NCBI GenBank assembly: GCA_023423935.1 | Contig: JAFAEQ010000078.1 | Span: forward strand, 62,001-126,000 | Direction of reading: 5' to 3' | Origin: Pseudomonadota bacterium | Lineage (GTDB): Bacteria; Pseudomonadota; Gammaproteobacteria; Steroidobacterales; Steroidobacteraceae | Length of the DNA stretch: 64,000 nt | Part shown: positions 9,384 to 18,135 of the stretch, piece after piece | How the letters are laid out: every line of letters begins with the position of its first letter | Numbering within the stretch: position 1 is the first letter of the stretch | The notes under the pieces: generated by a model | What the model was told of the DNA's origin: nothing | What the model saw: only the letters and a program-made list of their open reading frames with translations | The model's database searches: none | Translations under genes and position numbers: made by a program

Positions 9384-10849
9384 CTCTCCTCCGCTAGCGC
9401 CGAGGGCTGATGCTCGACGACTCGAATGATGAACTCGTCCGTGCCGTCGTAATACTCGGTGCTCAGTCGCTGACCCGTCTCGACGATTTCGAATCGATAA
9501 CCCGCCGCCGAGCTCGAGCTCGCCGCGCCGGCTTCGATTGCATGTGCGGCATACAGCAGCTCCCGCGCGTCGCGCACGGGGAGTGCGGTCGTGCGCACTT
9601 CGTGGCCGCCGGCGAGCGACTCGACCAGATAGTCGCGCAGCTCACGATTGTTCACCGCGAACGCCCGTTCGAGCGCCTGCTCGATGAACAAACGGCGCCG
9701 CGCCTGCGGATCGTCGATGAGCGTTTCGACCGCGCGGTTCACGACACGTTTGCGTTCGCTGTTGTACAGGCGCAGATGATCCGGATCGATGAAGCCCACT
9801 TCCAACACCGCCATGAGCTGCGCAGCTGCGTCGAGCGCCTGCGCCTGCTCTTCGGGCGTGCGTTTCGACAGCTCATCGAATGCATCGAGCAGCAGATGCT
9901 GGCTCGCCTCCGAAAAGCTCAACTGACGCAGCAGAATGTCGGCGCGGCGCGTGAACCCATGCAATGAGTTGCGCAGCGCCGGCAGCATCGTGTCTGCAGC
10001 GCTGTGCAGTCGGCTTTCGATCTGGTTCAGGATCTGCACATAGACCGAATCGCGTGGCCCGGTGATCAGCTCCGGCGCAAGGCGTCGCAGCTCTCGCTCG
10101 ACCGCCGCCTTGGTTTCGCGACGCTGCATCCGCGCACGGCGCAACAGGCCATCGAGCTCCTCGCGATACTTGATGACGCTGTCTTCGGAGAAGCGCACTG
10201 CCAGATCGGGCATGAAACGCTTCTCCATGAAATCGAAAAACTCCTCCGAGGCGCGCTGCACGAGCTGCTGCGCCTCGACATCGCGGAGCAACTCGCGCTT
10301 GCGTTCCTCGAGCTCGGCGATCACGTCCGAGAAATCGGAAACGATGCGTTCGGAGTATTCATACGCATCCAGCAGATCGGACGCTTCGTGTTCGGGCTTG
10401 TCGAGAAACGAACGCAGTGCGTTGCAGGTGTTGCGCGTATTGCGATGACGCGTACGGAACCGACCGCCTTCGAGCTCATGCAGCGGCTGCGTGAACAAGC
10501 GACCAATGCGCGAGAAGGCATAGGTGCTCGTCAAGGTGACTTCGTCGACATGCCGTTCGAGCCAGCCGTATTCGAGCAGGAGATTCAGCATCCAGCTCGC
10601 CTGCTCGCGATCGCCGCGAACCGGCAGCGCCGTGTCGTCCTCGGAAGCATCGAGCACCGGCGTGCGCGTGATCGCCTCCTGGAACACCTCCAGAACGAGG
10701 TCGCGCTGCACGATGCGACTGTAATCGGCGAGCGAGCTGTACAAGCGCGCATACAAACCGCGCAGGCAGGCGACGACCTGCTCACGGTACTTGCCGGTGA
10801 GCGGGCGAAAAAAATGAACCTGTGGACCTGCGAAGAATGGCTCAGCCAC
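9380..10849 (-). CDS. jetA: Wadjet kleisin-like subunit JetA
   Basis: A 489-residue protein, first gene of a jetA-jetB-jetC-jetD operon. JetA is the MukF/kleisin-like subunit that bridges the JetC ATPase heads and carries JetB. I assign it by position, length and layout: an N-terminal winged-helix-like part (FFRPLTGKYREQVVACLRGL), long helical Glu/Arg-rich segments in the middle (EELEERKRELLRDVEAQQ) and a compact C-terminal part. The start is GTG with weak Shine-Dalgarno similarity. The TAG stop lies inside the target-site duplication of the adjacent MITE. The Wadjet subtype is uncertain from the sequence alone; size and DUF4194 JetB fit the common JetABCD layout. Confidence 0.85.
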   Translation of the reverse strand: MAEPFFAGPQVHFFRPLTGKYREQVVACLRGLYARLYSSLADYSRIVQRDLVLEVFQEAITRTPVLDASEDDTALPVRGDREQASWMLNLLLEYGWLERHVDEVTLTSTYAFSRIGRLFTQPLHELEGGRFRTRHRNTRNTCNALRSFLDKPEHEASDLLDAYEYSERIVSDFSDVIAELEERKRELLRDVEAQQLVQRASEEFFDFMEKRFMPDLAVRFSEDSVIKYREELDGLLRRARMQRRETKAAVERELRRLAPELITGPRDSVYVQILNQIESRLHSAADTMLPALRNSLHGFTRRADILLRQLSFSEASQHLLLDAFDELSKRTPEEQAQALDAAAQLMAVLEVGFIDPDHLRLYNSERKRVVNRAVETLIDDPQARRRLFIEQALERAFAVNNRELRDYLVESLAGGHEVRTTALPVRDARELLYAAHAIEAGAASSSSAAGYRFEIVETGQRLSTEYYDGTDEFIIRVVEHQPSALAEES

Positions 10850-11066
10850 GCCAGATCACCGACTGTGGCCTGAGCTTCGGCGTGGCATCAGACAGGCATT
10901 TGCATGGCGTGCGCGCCAGCGGCATCCGGCATGGGCCGCCGCGGCTCTGCGTGTCTGGCCGCGCATGTCGAAATGCTCGATCATCGGCAGTTCATCGAGT
11001 GCTTTGTCCCATACACATTCAAGGTGAGCGACGCTAACAGATGCGCCAAGCGGGGGTCGAGACTCC
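10850..11066 (-). promoter_or_regulatory. region upstream of the jet operon
   Basis: This gap between the groL terminator and the jetA GTG start must contain the promoter of the leftward jet operon, unless transcription reads through from groL. I see no convincing -35/-10 pair. A 70-codon frame on the minus strand here has no recognisable family and is not called as a gene. Confidence 0.3.
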
Positions 11067-11097
11067 AAAAAAGAAAGCCCCGCTTGCGCGGGGCTTT
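11067..11097 (-). terminator. Rho-independent terminator of groSL
   Basis: A perfect 10-bp stem AAAGCCCCGC/GCGGGGCTTT with a 4-base loop (11084-11087), about 50 bp after the groL stop. Read on the minus strand it is followed by a T-rich run (TTTCTTTTTT-like, 11067-11076). This is a textbook intrinsic terminator separating groSL from the jet operon. Confidence 0.92.
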
Positions 11098-11146
11098 CCG
11101 GTCCATCTGGCTAATAGCTAGCAGACTAGTCGCTAGCTGCCTCGCC

Positions 11147-12790
<1,644 letters not shown>

Positions 12791-12815
12791 GTGAGTTCAA
12801 CCTCTAACTTTTGAT

Positions 12816-12899
12816 GTCACCCCGACGCAGGCCGGGGTCCCGGATTTGTTCGAATCGCGGCGCTGCTCCTGAATGGATCCCGGCTGGCGCCGGGATGAC
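12816..12899. repeat. REP-like inverted pair in the groS-groL spacer
   Basis: Two copies of the same palindromic unit in opposite orientation: GTCACCCCGACGCAGGCC (from 12816) continuing to GGGGTCC, and the complement of GTCATCCCGGCGCCAGCC ending at 12899. Each unit folds on its own (CCCCG/CGGGG-type and CCCGGC/GCCGGG-type stems), and the two can also pair with each other. The arrangement resembles BIME/REP elements, which in enterobacteria stabilise upstream mRNA or cause partial termination inside operons. Here it would affect the groS to groL ratio; that effect is inference. Confidence 0.75.
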
Positions 12900-12927
12900 C
12901 TGATCAGGCGTGGCGACGCGGATCAGG

Positions 12928-13230
12928 TTATTTCTCGATGACGGCCATCACGTCTTCCTCGCGCATCACGAGGAGATCTTCACCGTCGACCTTCACTTCG
13001 GTGCCGCTGTACTTGCCGAAGAGGATGTTGTCACCCACTTTGACATCGAGCGGACGCACTTCGCCGTTCTCGAGGATCTTGCCCTTGCCCACGGCGATGA
13101 CCTTGCCCTTGATGGGCTTCTCGGTCGCCGAGTCCGGGATCACGATGCCGCCCGGGGACGTACGCTCCTCTTCAAGGCGCTTGATGATCACGCGATCGTG
13201 CAATGGACGAATTTTCAGTTTGTCAGCCAT
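12928..13230 (-). CDS. groS: co-chaperonin GroES
   Basis: A 100-residue GroES, the heptameric lid of the GroEL chamber. Visible landmarks are the start KIRPLHDRVIIKRLEEE, the mobile-loop segment TSPGGIVIPDSATEKPIKG (about residues 24-42) that contacts GroEL, and the C-terminal LLVMREEDVMAVIEK. The ATG has GAGG upstream (GAGGTTTGAGTT). It is the first gene of the operon, behind a CIRCE operator and a sigma-70/sigma-32-like promoter. Confidence 0.98.
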   Translation of the reverse strand: MADKLKIRPLHDRVIIKRLEEERTSPGGIVIPDSATEKPIKGKVIAVGKGKILENGEVRPLDVKVGDNILFGKYSGTEVKVDGEDLLVMREEDVMAVIEK

Positions 13231-13316
13231 AACTCAAACCTCGAAAAGGTCTTATGGGGGTAGGAACGATGGGTTCGCGGGATGAGCCGGCCGATTCGAG
13301 AGCTCCCTTCGGCTCG

Positions 13317-13343
13317 TTAGCACTCACCCCTGGCGGCTGCTAA
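13317..13343 (-). promoter_or_regulatory. CIRCE operator (HrcA binding site)
   Basis: TTAGCACTC (13317-13325), nine bases, then GGCTGCTAA (13335-13343). The consensus is TTAGCACTC-N9-GAGTGCTAA, so the left arm is perfect and the right arm matches 7 of 9. It overlaps the edge of the predicted -10 and should cover the start of transcription, the usual place for repression by HrcA. No hrcA gene lies in the window. Confidence 0.9.
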
Positions 13344-13370
13344 TAATAGGTGGCGAATGTTTAATTTCAA
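13343..13370 (-). promoter_or_regulatory. groS promoter
   Basis: On the minus strand TTGAAA (13370-13365), a 16-bp spacer, then TATTAT (13348-13343). The -35 is preceded by C, giving CTTGAAA, also a good sigma-32 -35 box, and the CCACCTAT stretch before the -10 resembles a degenerate sigma-32 -10. The -10 abuts the CIRCE element. Confidence 0.7.
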
Positions 13371-13466
13371 GCGCGACGACCCACGAATGTTGGGGTCGGC
13401 AGTAACTAAGCGTGGGCGCATGCGACGCTGCGCCGCACATCCGATGAGCCCGAGGGTTCGAGCTAA

Positions 13467-13802
13467 ATGACTGATTCCGTTGTTGTCGCGCTGACCACGT
13501 GCCCGGACGAGGCGACAGCGCGGACGGTGGCGGAGACGCTCCTGAAGGAGCGACTCGCCACCTGCATAAATAGAATCGGCGGCGTGCAATCGTCCTACGT
13601 CTGGGACGGCCGCCTACAGGATGAGCCTGAGATTCTGTTAATCATCAAGACGACGAACGGTCGTATCACAGAACTTGAGGCACGGCTCAAGGCGGTTCAC
13701 CCGTATGAGCTTCCAGAATTGTTGATCGTCCCGGTCATTGGCGGGAACGAACGGTATCTCGATTGGGTCCGACAAGGCGTCGCGGTGAGCAGAGAATCAT
13801 GA
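13467..13802 (+). CDS. cutA: CutA1 divalent-cation tolerance protein
   Basis: A 111-residue CutA1, a small trimeric ferredoxin-like protein found across all domains of life and linked in E. coli to copper and divalent-cation tolerance. Family landmarks are TTCPDEATARTVAETLLKER near the N terminus, the CINRIGGVQSSYVWDG segment and the HPYELPELLIVPV segment near the C terminus. The gene ends in an ATGA overlap with dsbD, the same order as E. coli cutA-dsbD next to groSL, so translation is likely coupled. Confidence 0.96.
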   Translation: MTDSVVVALTTCPDEATARTVAETLLKERLATCINRIGGVQSSYVWDGRLQDEPEILLIIKTTNGRITELEARLKAVHPYELPELLIVPVIGGNERYLDWVRQGVAVSRES

Positions 13803-16078
13803 GAGACAAGGTATTGGCTAAGAATCGCTGGCGACTGCCCAGAATTACCGTGCTGTTCGCGTGGTTGCTCGCACCCTTCATAGCGGCACACGCGGCCGAC
13901 GACTTCCTTCCGCCGCAGCAGGCGTACAAGTACACCGCGCGGGTGCAGGGCGATCAGCTCATCGTCAACTGGAAGATCGAGAAGGGTTATTACCTCTATA
14001 AGAACAAGATGGGCGTGGCCTCGACGATGGACAGCGTCCAGCTCGACCCTCCCACATGGCCCAAAGGTGAATCGCACAAGGACGACTACTTCGGCGAGCA
14101 GGAGATCTATCGCGGCAACGTCGAGGTACCGGTCGGCATCAAATTCCACGGGCCCAGACCCCAGAAGCTGGCTATCGAACTGAAGCTGCAAGGCTGTGCC
14201 GATGCCGGCCTGTGCTATCCGCCCCAGAAATGGAAGGCCGAGGTGGACGTACCTCCAGCCGCGGCAGCGGCGGCGTCACTCGCCCCGACGAATAGCCTTC
14301 GATCGCTACTGCAGCCCGGGAAAGCAGCAAACGACGACTTTCTCCCGCCAGACGAGGCCTTCAGGTTCGGCGCTGGCGAGAACGGCGCGGATCGAGCCAC
14401 CCTGACCTGGGTGATCGCGGACGGTTACTACCTCTACAAGGATCGCATCTCGGTCACGAGCGAGACACCCGACATCCGGATCGGACAACTCGAGCTGCCC
14501 AAAGGCGATCCCAAGCACGATGAGTTCTTCGGTGATGTCGAGGTCTATCACCAGTTCCTGGACGCGACCCTGCCGGTCGAGCGCACCGTCGGGCCCGCGA
14601 CGCCACTGAAGCTCAAGGTCACCTATCAAGGCTGTGCCGAGGGCGGGCTTTGCTATAACCCGATCACCAAGATCGTCGATGTCCTGCTCCCGGCGGCGAA
14701 CGCTGCGAGCACGCTCCCCGCATCGAATCAGCCACCTGCCGCCGCTCCTGGCGCACCGGTCGCGGAACAGGATCGGCTCGCATCGGCCCTGCAGGGCGAC
14801 AACCTTCTCTATGCATTGCTGACGTTCTTCGGCGCAGGTTTGCTGCTGTCACTCACGCCTTGCGTGTTGCCGATGATCCCGATCCTTTCGGGAATCATCG
14901 TGGGCCAGGGCGAGAACGTCACGCGCAGACGCAGCTTCTCGCTCGCCTTTACGTATGTGCAGGGAATGGCCCTGACGTATGCCGCCGCGGGCGCCATTTT
15001 CGTGCTCGCCTTCAAACAGGCACCGCAGGCCTTCTTCCAGCAGCCCTGGATCATCACGCTGATGGTGTTGCTGTTCGTTGCGCTGGCCTTCGCAATGTTT
15101 GGCGCCTACACGCTGCAGCTGCCGGCGTCACTCCAGACGAGGCTCACTGACGCCAGCAATCGGCAGAAATCTGGCACGTTCATCGGCACGTTCATCATGG
15201 GGGCACTATCCGCGCTCGTGGTCACGGCTTGCGTGGCGCCGGCCATCATCGCGGCATTGTCCGTGATCAGTCAGTCGCGGCAGATTTTCCGCGGGGCGGC
15301 GGCACTCTATGCAACGGGGCTCGGCATGGGCGTCCCGCTACTGATCGTAGGCGCTTCGGCAGGAACGCTCTTGCCGAAGGCCGGTCCGTGGATGGACACG
15401 GTGAAGCAGCTGTTCGGCGTGCTGTTCCTCGGCGTCGCCATCTATCTCGCCCAGCCGCTGCTGCCCGACACGTTGTCCATGCTGCTCTGGTCGGCGCTCG
15501 CCGCCATTTCCGGCTTCTGGATCTTCTCGCTCAAAGCACGCACCGGCGCTCCGATCGCCGCGCCCGTGCGGGCCGTCGGACTGATGTCGCTGGTCTATGG
15601 AATCCTTCTGCTGATCGGCGCTGCGTCTGGCAGCCATGATCCGTTGCAGCCGCTGAGCCATCTGCGCTCGACGGGCGGAGCGGCAAACTCCGGCGCCCAC
15701 GAACGGGAACTCTCATTCGTGAGAATCAAGTCGGTGTCCGACCTGGATGCTCAGATCGCGGCCGCCTCTGCAGCCGGCCGCCCCGTGATGGTCGACTTCT
15801 ATGCCGACTGGTGTACGTCCTGCAAGGAGATGGAAAAGTACACGTTCACGGACCCGGGCGTGCAGGCAGCGCTCGCGAATGTGGTCCTGTTGCAGGCGGA
15901 CGTGACGGCGAACGATGCAAACGATCAGGCGCTGCTCAACCGCTTCGAGATCTTCGGTCCGCCCACCATCGCGTTCTTCGGAAGCGACGGGGTCGAACGC
16001 AGGAACTTCCGACTGGTAGGCTTCGCGCCCGCGGATAAATTCCGCGATCACGTCGCTGCCGCATTCAGCCCCGGCTGA
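13799..16078 (+). CDS. dsbD: thiol:disulfide interchange protein DsbD with a tandem alpha domain
   Basis: A 759-residue inner-membrane reductase that carries electrons from cytosolic thioredoxin to periplasmic thiol proteins. I start it at the ATG overlapping the cutA stop. Order: signal peptide (1-32), DsbD-alpha domain 1 (about 34-152, Cys133/Cys139 in QGCADAGLCY), DsbD-alpha domain 2 (about 178-300, Cys279/Cys285 in QGCAEGGLCY), Ala/Pro linker, membrane domain beta from about 338 with SLTPCVLPM and VTACVAPAI, and gamma thioredoxin domain (about 661-759) with WCTSC at 671-675. E. coli DsbD has one alpha domain and is about 190 residues shorter. Both alpha copies keep their redox cysteine pair. 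Confidence 0.96.
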   Translation: MRDKVLAKNRWRLPRITVLFAWLLAPFIAAHAADDFLPPQQAYKYTARVQGDQLIVNWKIEKGYYLYKNKMGVASTMDSVQLDPPTWPKGESHKDDYFGEQEIYRGNVEVPVGIKFHGPRPQKLAIELKLQGCADAGLCYPPQKWKAEVDVPPAAAAAASLAPTNSLRSLLQPGKAANDDFLPPDEAFRFGAGENGADRATLTWVIADGYYLYKDRISVTSETPDIRIGQLELPKGDPKHDEFFGDVEVYHQFLDATLPVERTVGPATPLKLKVTYQGCAEGGLCYNPITKIVDVLLPAANAASTLPASNQPPAAAPGAPVAEQDRLASALQGDNLLYALLTFFGAGLLLSLTPCVLPMIPILSGIIVGQGENVTRRRSFSLAFTYVQGMALTYAAAGAIFVLAFKQAPQAFFQQPWIITLMVLLFVALAFAMFGAYTLQLPASLQTRLTDASNRQKSGTFIGTFIMGALSALVVTACVAPAIIAALSVISQSRQIFRGAAALYATGLGMGVPLLIVGASAGTLLPKAGPWMDTVKQLFGVLFLGVAIYLAQPLLPDTLSMLLWSALAAISGFWIFSLKARTGAPIAAPVRAVGLMSLVYGILLLIGAASGSHDPLQPLSHLRSTGGAANSGAHERELSFVRIKSVSDLDAQIAAASAAGRPVMVDFYADWCTSCKEMEKYTFTDPGVQAALANVVLLQADVTANDANDQALLNRFEIFGPPTIAFFGSDGVERRNFRLVGFAPADKFRDHVAAAFSPG

Positions 16079-16163
16079 GCGGCCGGTCAATGAAAACGTC
16101 TGAGTGACCGCCTGCCCCGGGAAGGCGAAGCTCATTCAATCTGGGTCATCGAGGTAGATCGTT

Positions 16164-16817
16164 TTGAAAGCAGTGTTCTATGGAGCCATCGCAGTGGCCG
16201 CCGCAGCGACCGGGTTCGCCCTGTATCGATTCGGCATCGAGCCGAAGATCACTGCGGGAATCGATCCGTCCGCCCCTGTTGCGACCAGTGCGAGCGATGC
16301 CGAAACCAGCCCCGGCGGCGTTCCCACCGTCCTTCCCGACTTCTCGCTCGCGGACCGCGAAGGCAACCAGACTTCCATCCGCAGCTGGACGGGCAAGTCC
16401 ATGATCGTGAACTTCTGGGCGACCTGGTGCGGACCGTGCCGTCGCGAGATTCCGCTTCTCAAGGAACTTCAAGATAAACAGGGGGATGCAGGATTCCAAG
16501 TCGTGGGCGTCGCCGTCGACGTGCGGGACGCGGTACTCAAGTACGCGGACGAGATGAAGATCGACTATCCCATCCTGATCGGAGAGCAGGACGCCCTGGA
16601 TGCGGTCAACTTGTTCGGCCTGGCCTCCATCGGCTTCCCGTTCACCGTGTTCACCGATAATCAGGGCCGGATCGTGCTCACTCACCTTGGCGAACTCACC
16701 GAAGCACAGTCGGATCTGATCCTCGAAGCAGTCACACGCGTCAATGCCGGCGAGTTCACCCCCGCCCATGCCCGGACCGTTGTGGCCGGACAACTCGCAA
16801 AACTCACCGCTTCCTGA
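16164..16817 (+). CDS. TlpA-like periplasmic thioredoxin-family protein
   Basis: A 217-residue protein with an N-terminal hydrophobic segment (about residues 4-21) that should act as signal anchor or signal peptide, a Ser/Ala/Glu-rich linker, and a TlpA/ResA-type thioredoxin fold with FWATWCGPCRREIP as active site. Such proteins reduce periplasmic or cytochrome c-related disulfides and receive electrons from DsbD or CcdA, so its place 85 bp after dsbD on the same strand fits a redox partnership. The C terminus extends beyond the fold by a short helical tail. Its stop codon lies inside a perfect hairpin. Confidence 0.9.
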   Translation: MKAVFYGAIAVAAAATGFALYRFGIEPKITAGIDPSAPVATSASDAETSPGGVPTVLPDFSLADREGNQTSIRSWTGKSMIVNFWATWCGPCRREIPLLKELQDKQGDAGFQVVGVAVDVRDAVLKYADEMKIDYPILIGEQDALDAVNLFGLASIGFPFTVFTDNQGRIVLTHLGELTEAQSDLILEAVTRVNAGEFTPAHARTVVAGQLAKLTAS

Positions 16818-16827
16818 AGCGGTGAGT
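16802..16827 (+). terminator. hairpin at the end of the tlpA-like gene
   Basis: Perfect 12-bp inverted repeat ACTCACCGCTTC/GAAGCGGTGAGT with only CT between, so the real loop is about four bases. It contains the TGA stop codon (16815-16817). No T-tract follows, so it is a possible 3'-end stabiliser or weak terminator rather than a standard one. Confidence 0.55.
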
Positions 16828-17041
16828 GGAGCCGGACGCAGCCCGATTTACCGCTCTTTGTGCGGCCCTGATCCCGCCCATCCGGGTCGCGACCGCCGTG
16901 CCGCTGTTGCGAATTTGCGGCGTTCAGCCGCGGCCCCGCATCGGGCTTGTATCGAAACCATCGCTAATTGCTCGCAAAACTGATACAAATCGCCGCCATT
17001 TCCGGCTATCTGAATTCTGACGAGTCGTCACGACCCGCCAC

Positions 17042-17521
17042 ATGGCTCATTTGCTGCTGCTCAATGGACCGAACCTGAACCTGCTCGGCACGCGCGAGCC
17101 GGGCGTCTATGGATCGGTTTCCCTGGACCAGATCACGGCCCGGGCGACGCAACTGGCGTCCGAGGCTGGGCATCATCTGTCCAGCTTCCAGAGCAATTCC
17201 GAGGCAGCGCTCATCGAGCGGATTCACGAAGCGCCGGGCACTCACGTCGCCTTCATCATCTTCAATCCCGCAGCTTTCACGCACACGAGCATTGCGCTTC
17301 GTGATGCGCTGTTGGGCGTGAAGATCCCCTTCATCGAAGTGCACCTGAGCAACACACACGCGAGAGAGGCCTTCCGGCATCACTCGTACTTCTCCGACAT
17401 TGCGGTCGGAACCATCACTGGCCTGGGTGCCATGGGATACGAATTGGCGCTTCGCGCAGCCAGTCACTATCTCGCCCACGGCTCTGCCCCTGCTTCGCTG
17501 GCCACTGCGGCTCGCAAGTAG
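17042..17521 (+). CDS. aroQ: 3-dehydroquinate dehydratase, type II
   Basis: A 159-residue AroQ, the dodecameric cytosolic enzyme that converts 3-dehydroquinate to 3-dehydroshikimate in the shikimate pathway. Hallmarks are LLLNGPNLNLLGTREPGVYG at the N terminus with the catalytic tyrosine, the FNPAAFTHTSIALRDAL segment and the IEVHLSNTHAREAFRHHSY segment with the catalytic histidine. It is followed by accB after 23 bp, the frequent aroQ-accB-accC order of gammaproteobacteria. Confidence 0.98.
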   Translation: MAHLLLLNGPNLNLLGTREPGVYGSVSLDQITARATQLASEAGHHLSSFQSNSEAALIERIHEAPGTHVAFIIFNPAAFTHTSIALRDALLGVKIPFIEVHLSNTHAREAFRHHSYFSDIAVGTITGLGAMGYELALRAASHYLAHGSAPASLATAARK

Positions 17522-17544
17522 GAAAAGAACAACGAGGACATCGC

Positions 17545-18012
17545 ATGGATATCCGTAAGGTCAAGAAACTCATCGAACTGCTCGAAGAATCCGGTATCGC
17601 CGAAATCGAGATCAGCGAAGGCGAAGAGTCGGTCCGCATCAGCCGCTATGCGCCGGGCTCACAGTCTGCGCCCGCGCCGATCGTGCACTACGCCGCCGCA
17701 CCCGCGCCGCAAGCCGCCGTCGCGCCTGCCGCTGCGCCTGTTGCGGCCGCGCCCGTCGCGGCACCTGCCCCGCGCAACGATCACACCGTGACCGCGCCGA
17801 TGGTCGGCACGCTCTACTCCGCACCCACGCCTGGCGCGAAGCCCTTCGTCGAGATCGGCAGCGAAGTGAACGTCGGCGACACGCTCTGCATCATCGAAGC
17901 CATGAAGATGATGAACCAGATCGAATCCGACAAAGCCGGCCGCGTCACCGCGATCCTGGTGAAGAACGGCGAACCGGTCGAATTCGGCCAGCCATTGTTC
18001 ATTATCGAATGA
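17545..18012 (+). CDS. accB: biotin carboxyl carrier protein of acetyl-CoA carboxylase
   Basis: A 155-residue AccB. The N-terminal domain (1-40) is followed by an Ala/Pro-rich flexible linker (about 45-80) and the biotinyl domain, with the modified lysine at about K121 in IIEAMKMMNQ. It carries the carboxylated biotin between AccC and the AccA/AccD transferase in the first step of fatty acid synthesis. A Shine-Dalgarno-like AACGAGGA lies before the ATG. It is followed by an unusual CTAG-heptad inverted repeat and then accC. Confidence 0.98.
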   Translation: MDIRKVKKLIELLEESGIAEIEISEGEESVRISRYAPGSQSAPAPIVHYAAAPAPQAAVAPAAAPVAAAPVAAPAPRNDHTVTAPMVGTLYSAPTPGAKPFVEIGSEVNVGDTLCIIEAMKMMNQIESDKAGRVTAILVKNGEPVEFGQPLFIIE

Positions 18013-18016
18013 GTCA

Positions 18017-18122
18017 CTAGGCCCTAGGCACTAGGCTCTAGTGAAGAGCCTGCAGCGCCGATGTCGGCGCGTGCCTCGGCGAGTTTGAATTTCTTACCTA
18101 GCGCCTAGGGCCTAGCACCTAG
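18017..18122. repeat. CTAG-heptad inverted repeat, copy 1 (accB-accC)
   Basis: Four CTAG tetramers start at 18017, 18024, 18031 and 18038, and four more at 18098, 18105, 18112 and 18119, each at an exact 7-bp step. The two arms are complementary: CTAGGCCCTAGGCACTAGG (18017-18035) pairs with CCTAGCGCCTAGGGCCTAG (18097-18115) over 19 positions with one G-U-type exception. A smaller GCGCCGA/TCGGCGC hairpin (about 18055-18070) sits in the loop. The element ends 14 bp before the accC start codon. A second element of the same design precedes purD. Confidence 0.85.
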
Positions 18123-18135
18123 AACCTTAAACACC

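Noticed and set aside
10856..11068. 70-codon minus-strand frame between groL and jetA
   Set aside because: Looks slightly protein-like in the middle but has no family resemblance or Shine-Dalgarno; left as part of the upstream region.
12816..12899. possible CRISPR repeat unit
   Set aside because: Only two copies, inverted rather than direct, without spacers; a REP-like pair explains it better.
18017..18122. possible intrinsic terminator between accB and accC
   Set aside because: The arms are long but there is no T-tract, the genes form a standard operon, and the exact 7-bp step points to a repeat element.
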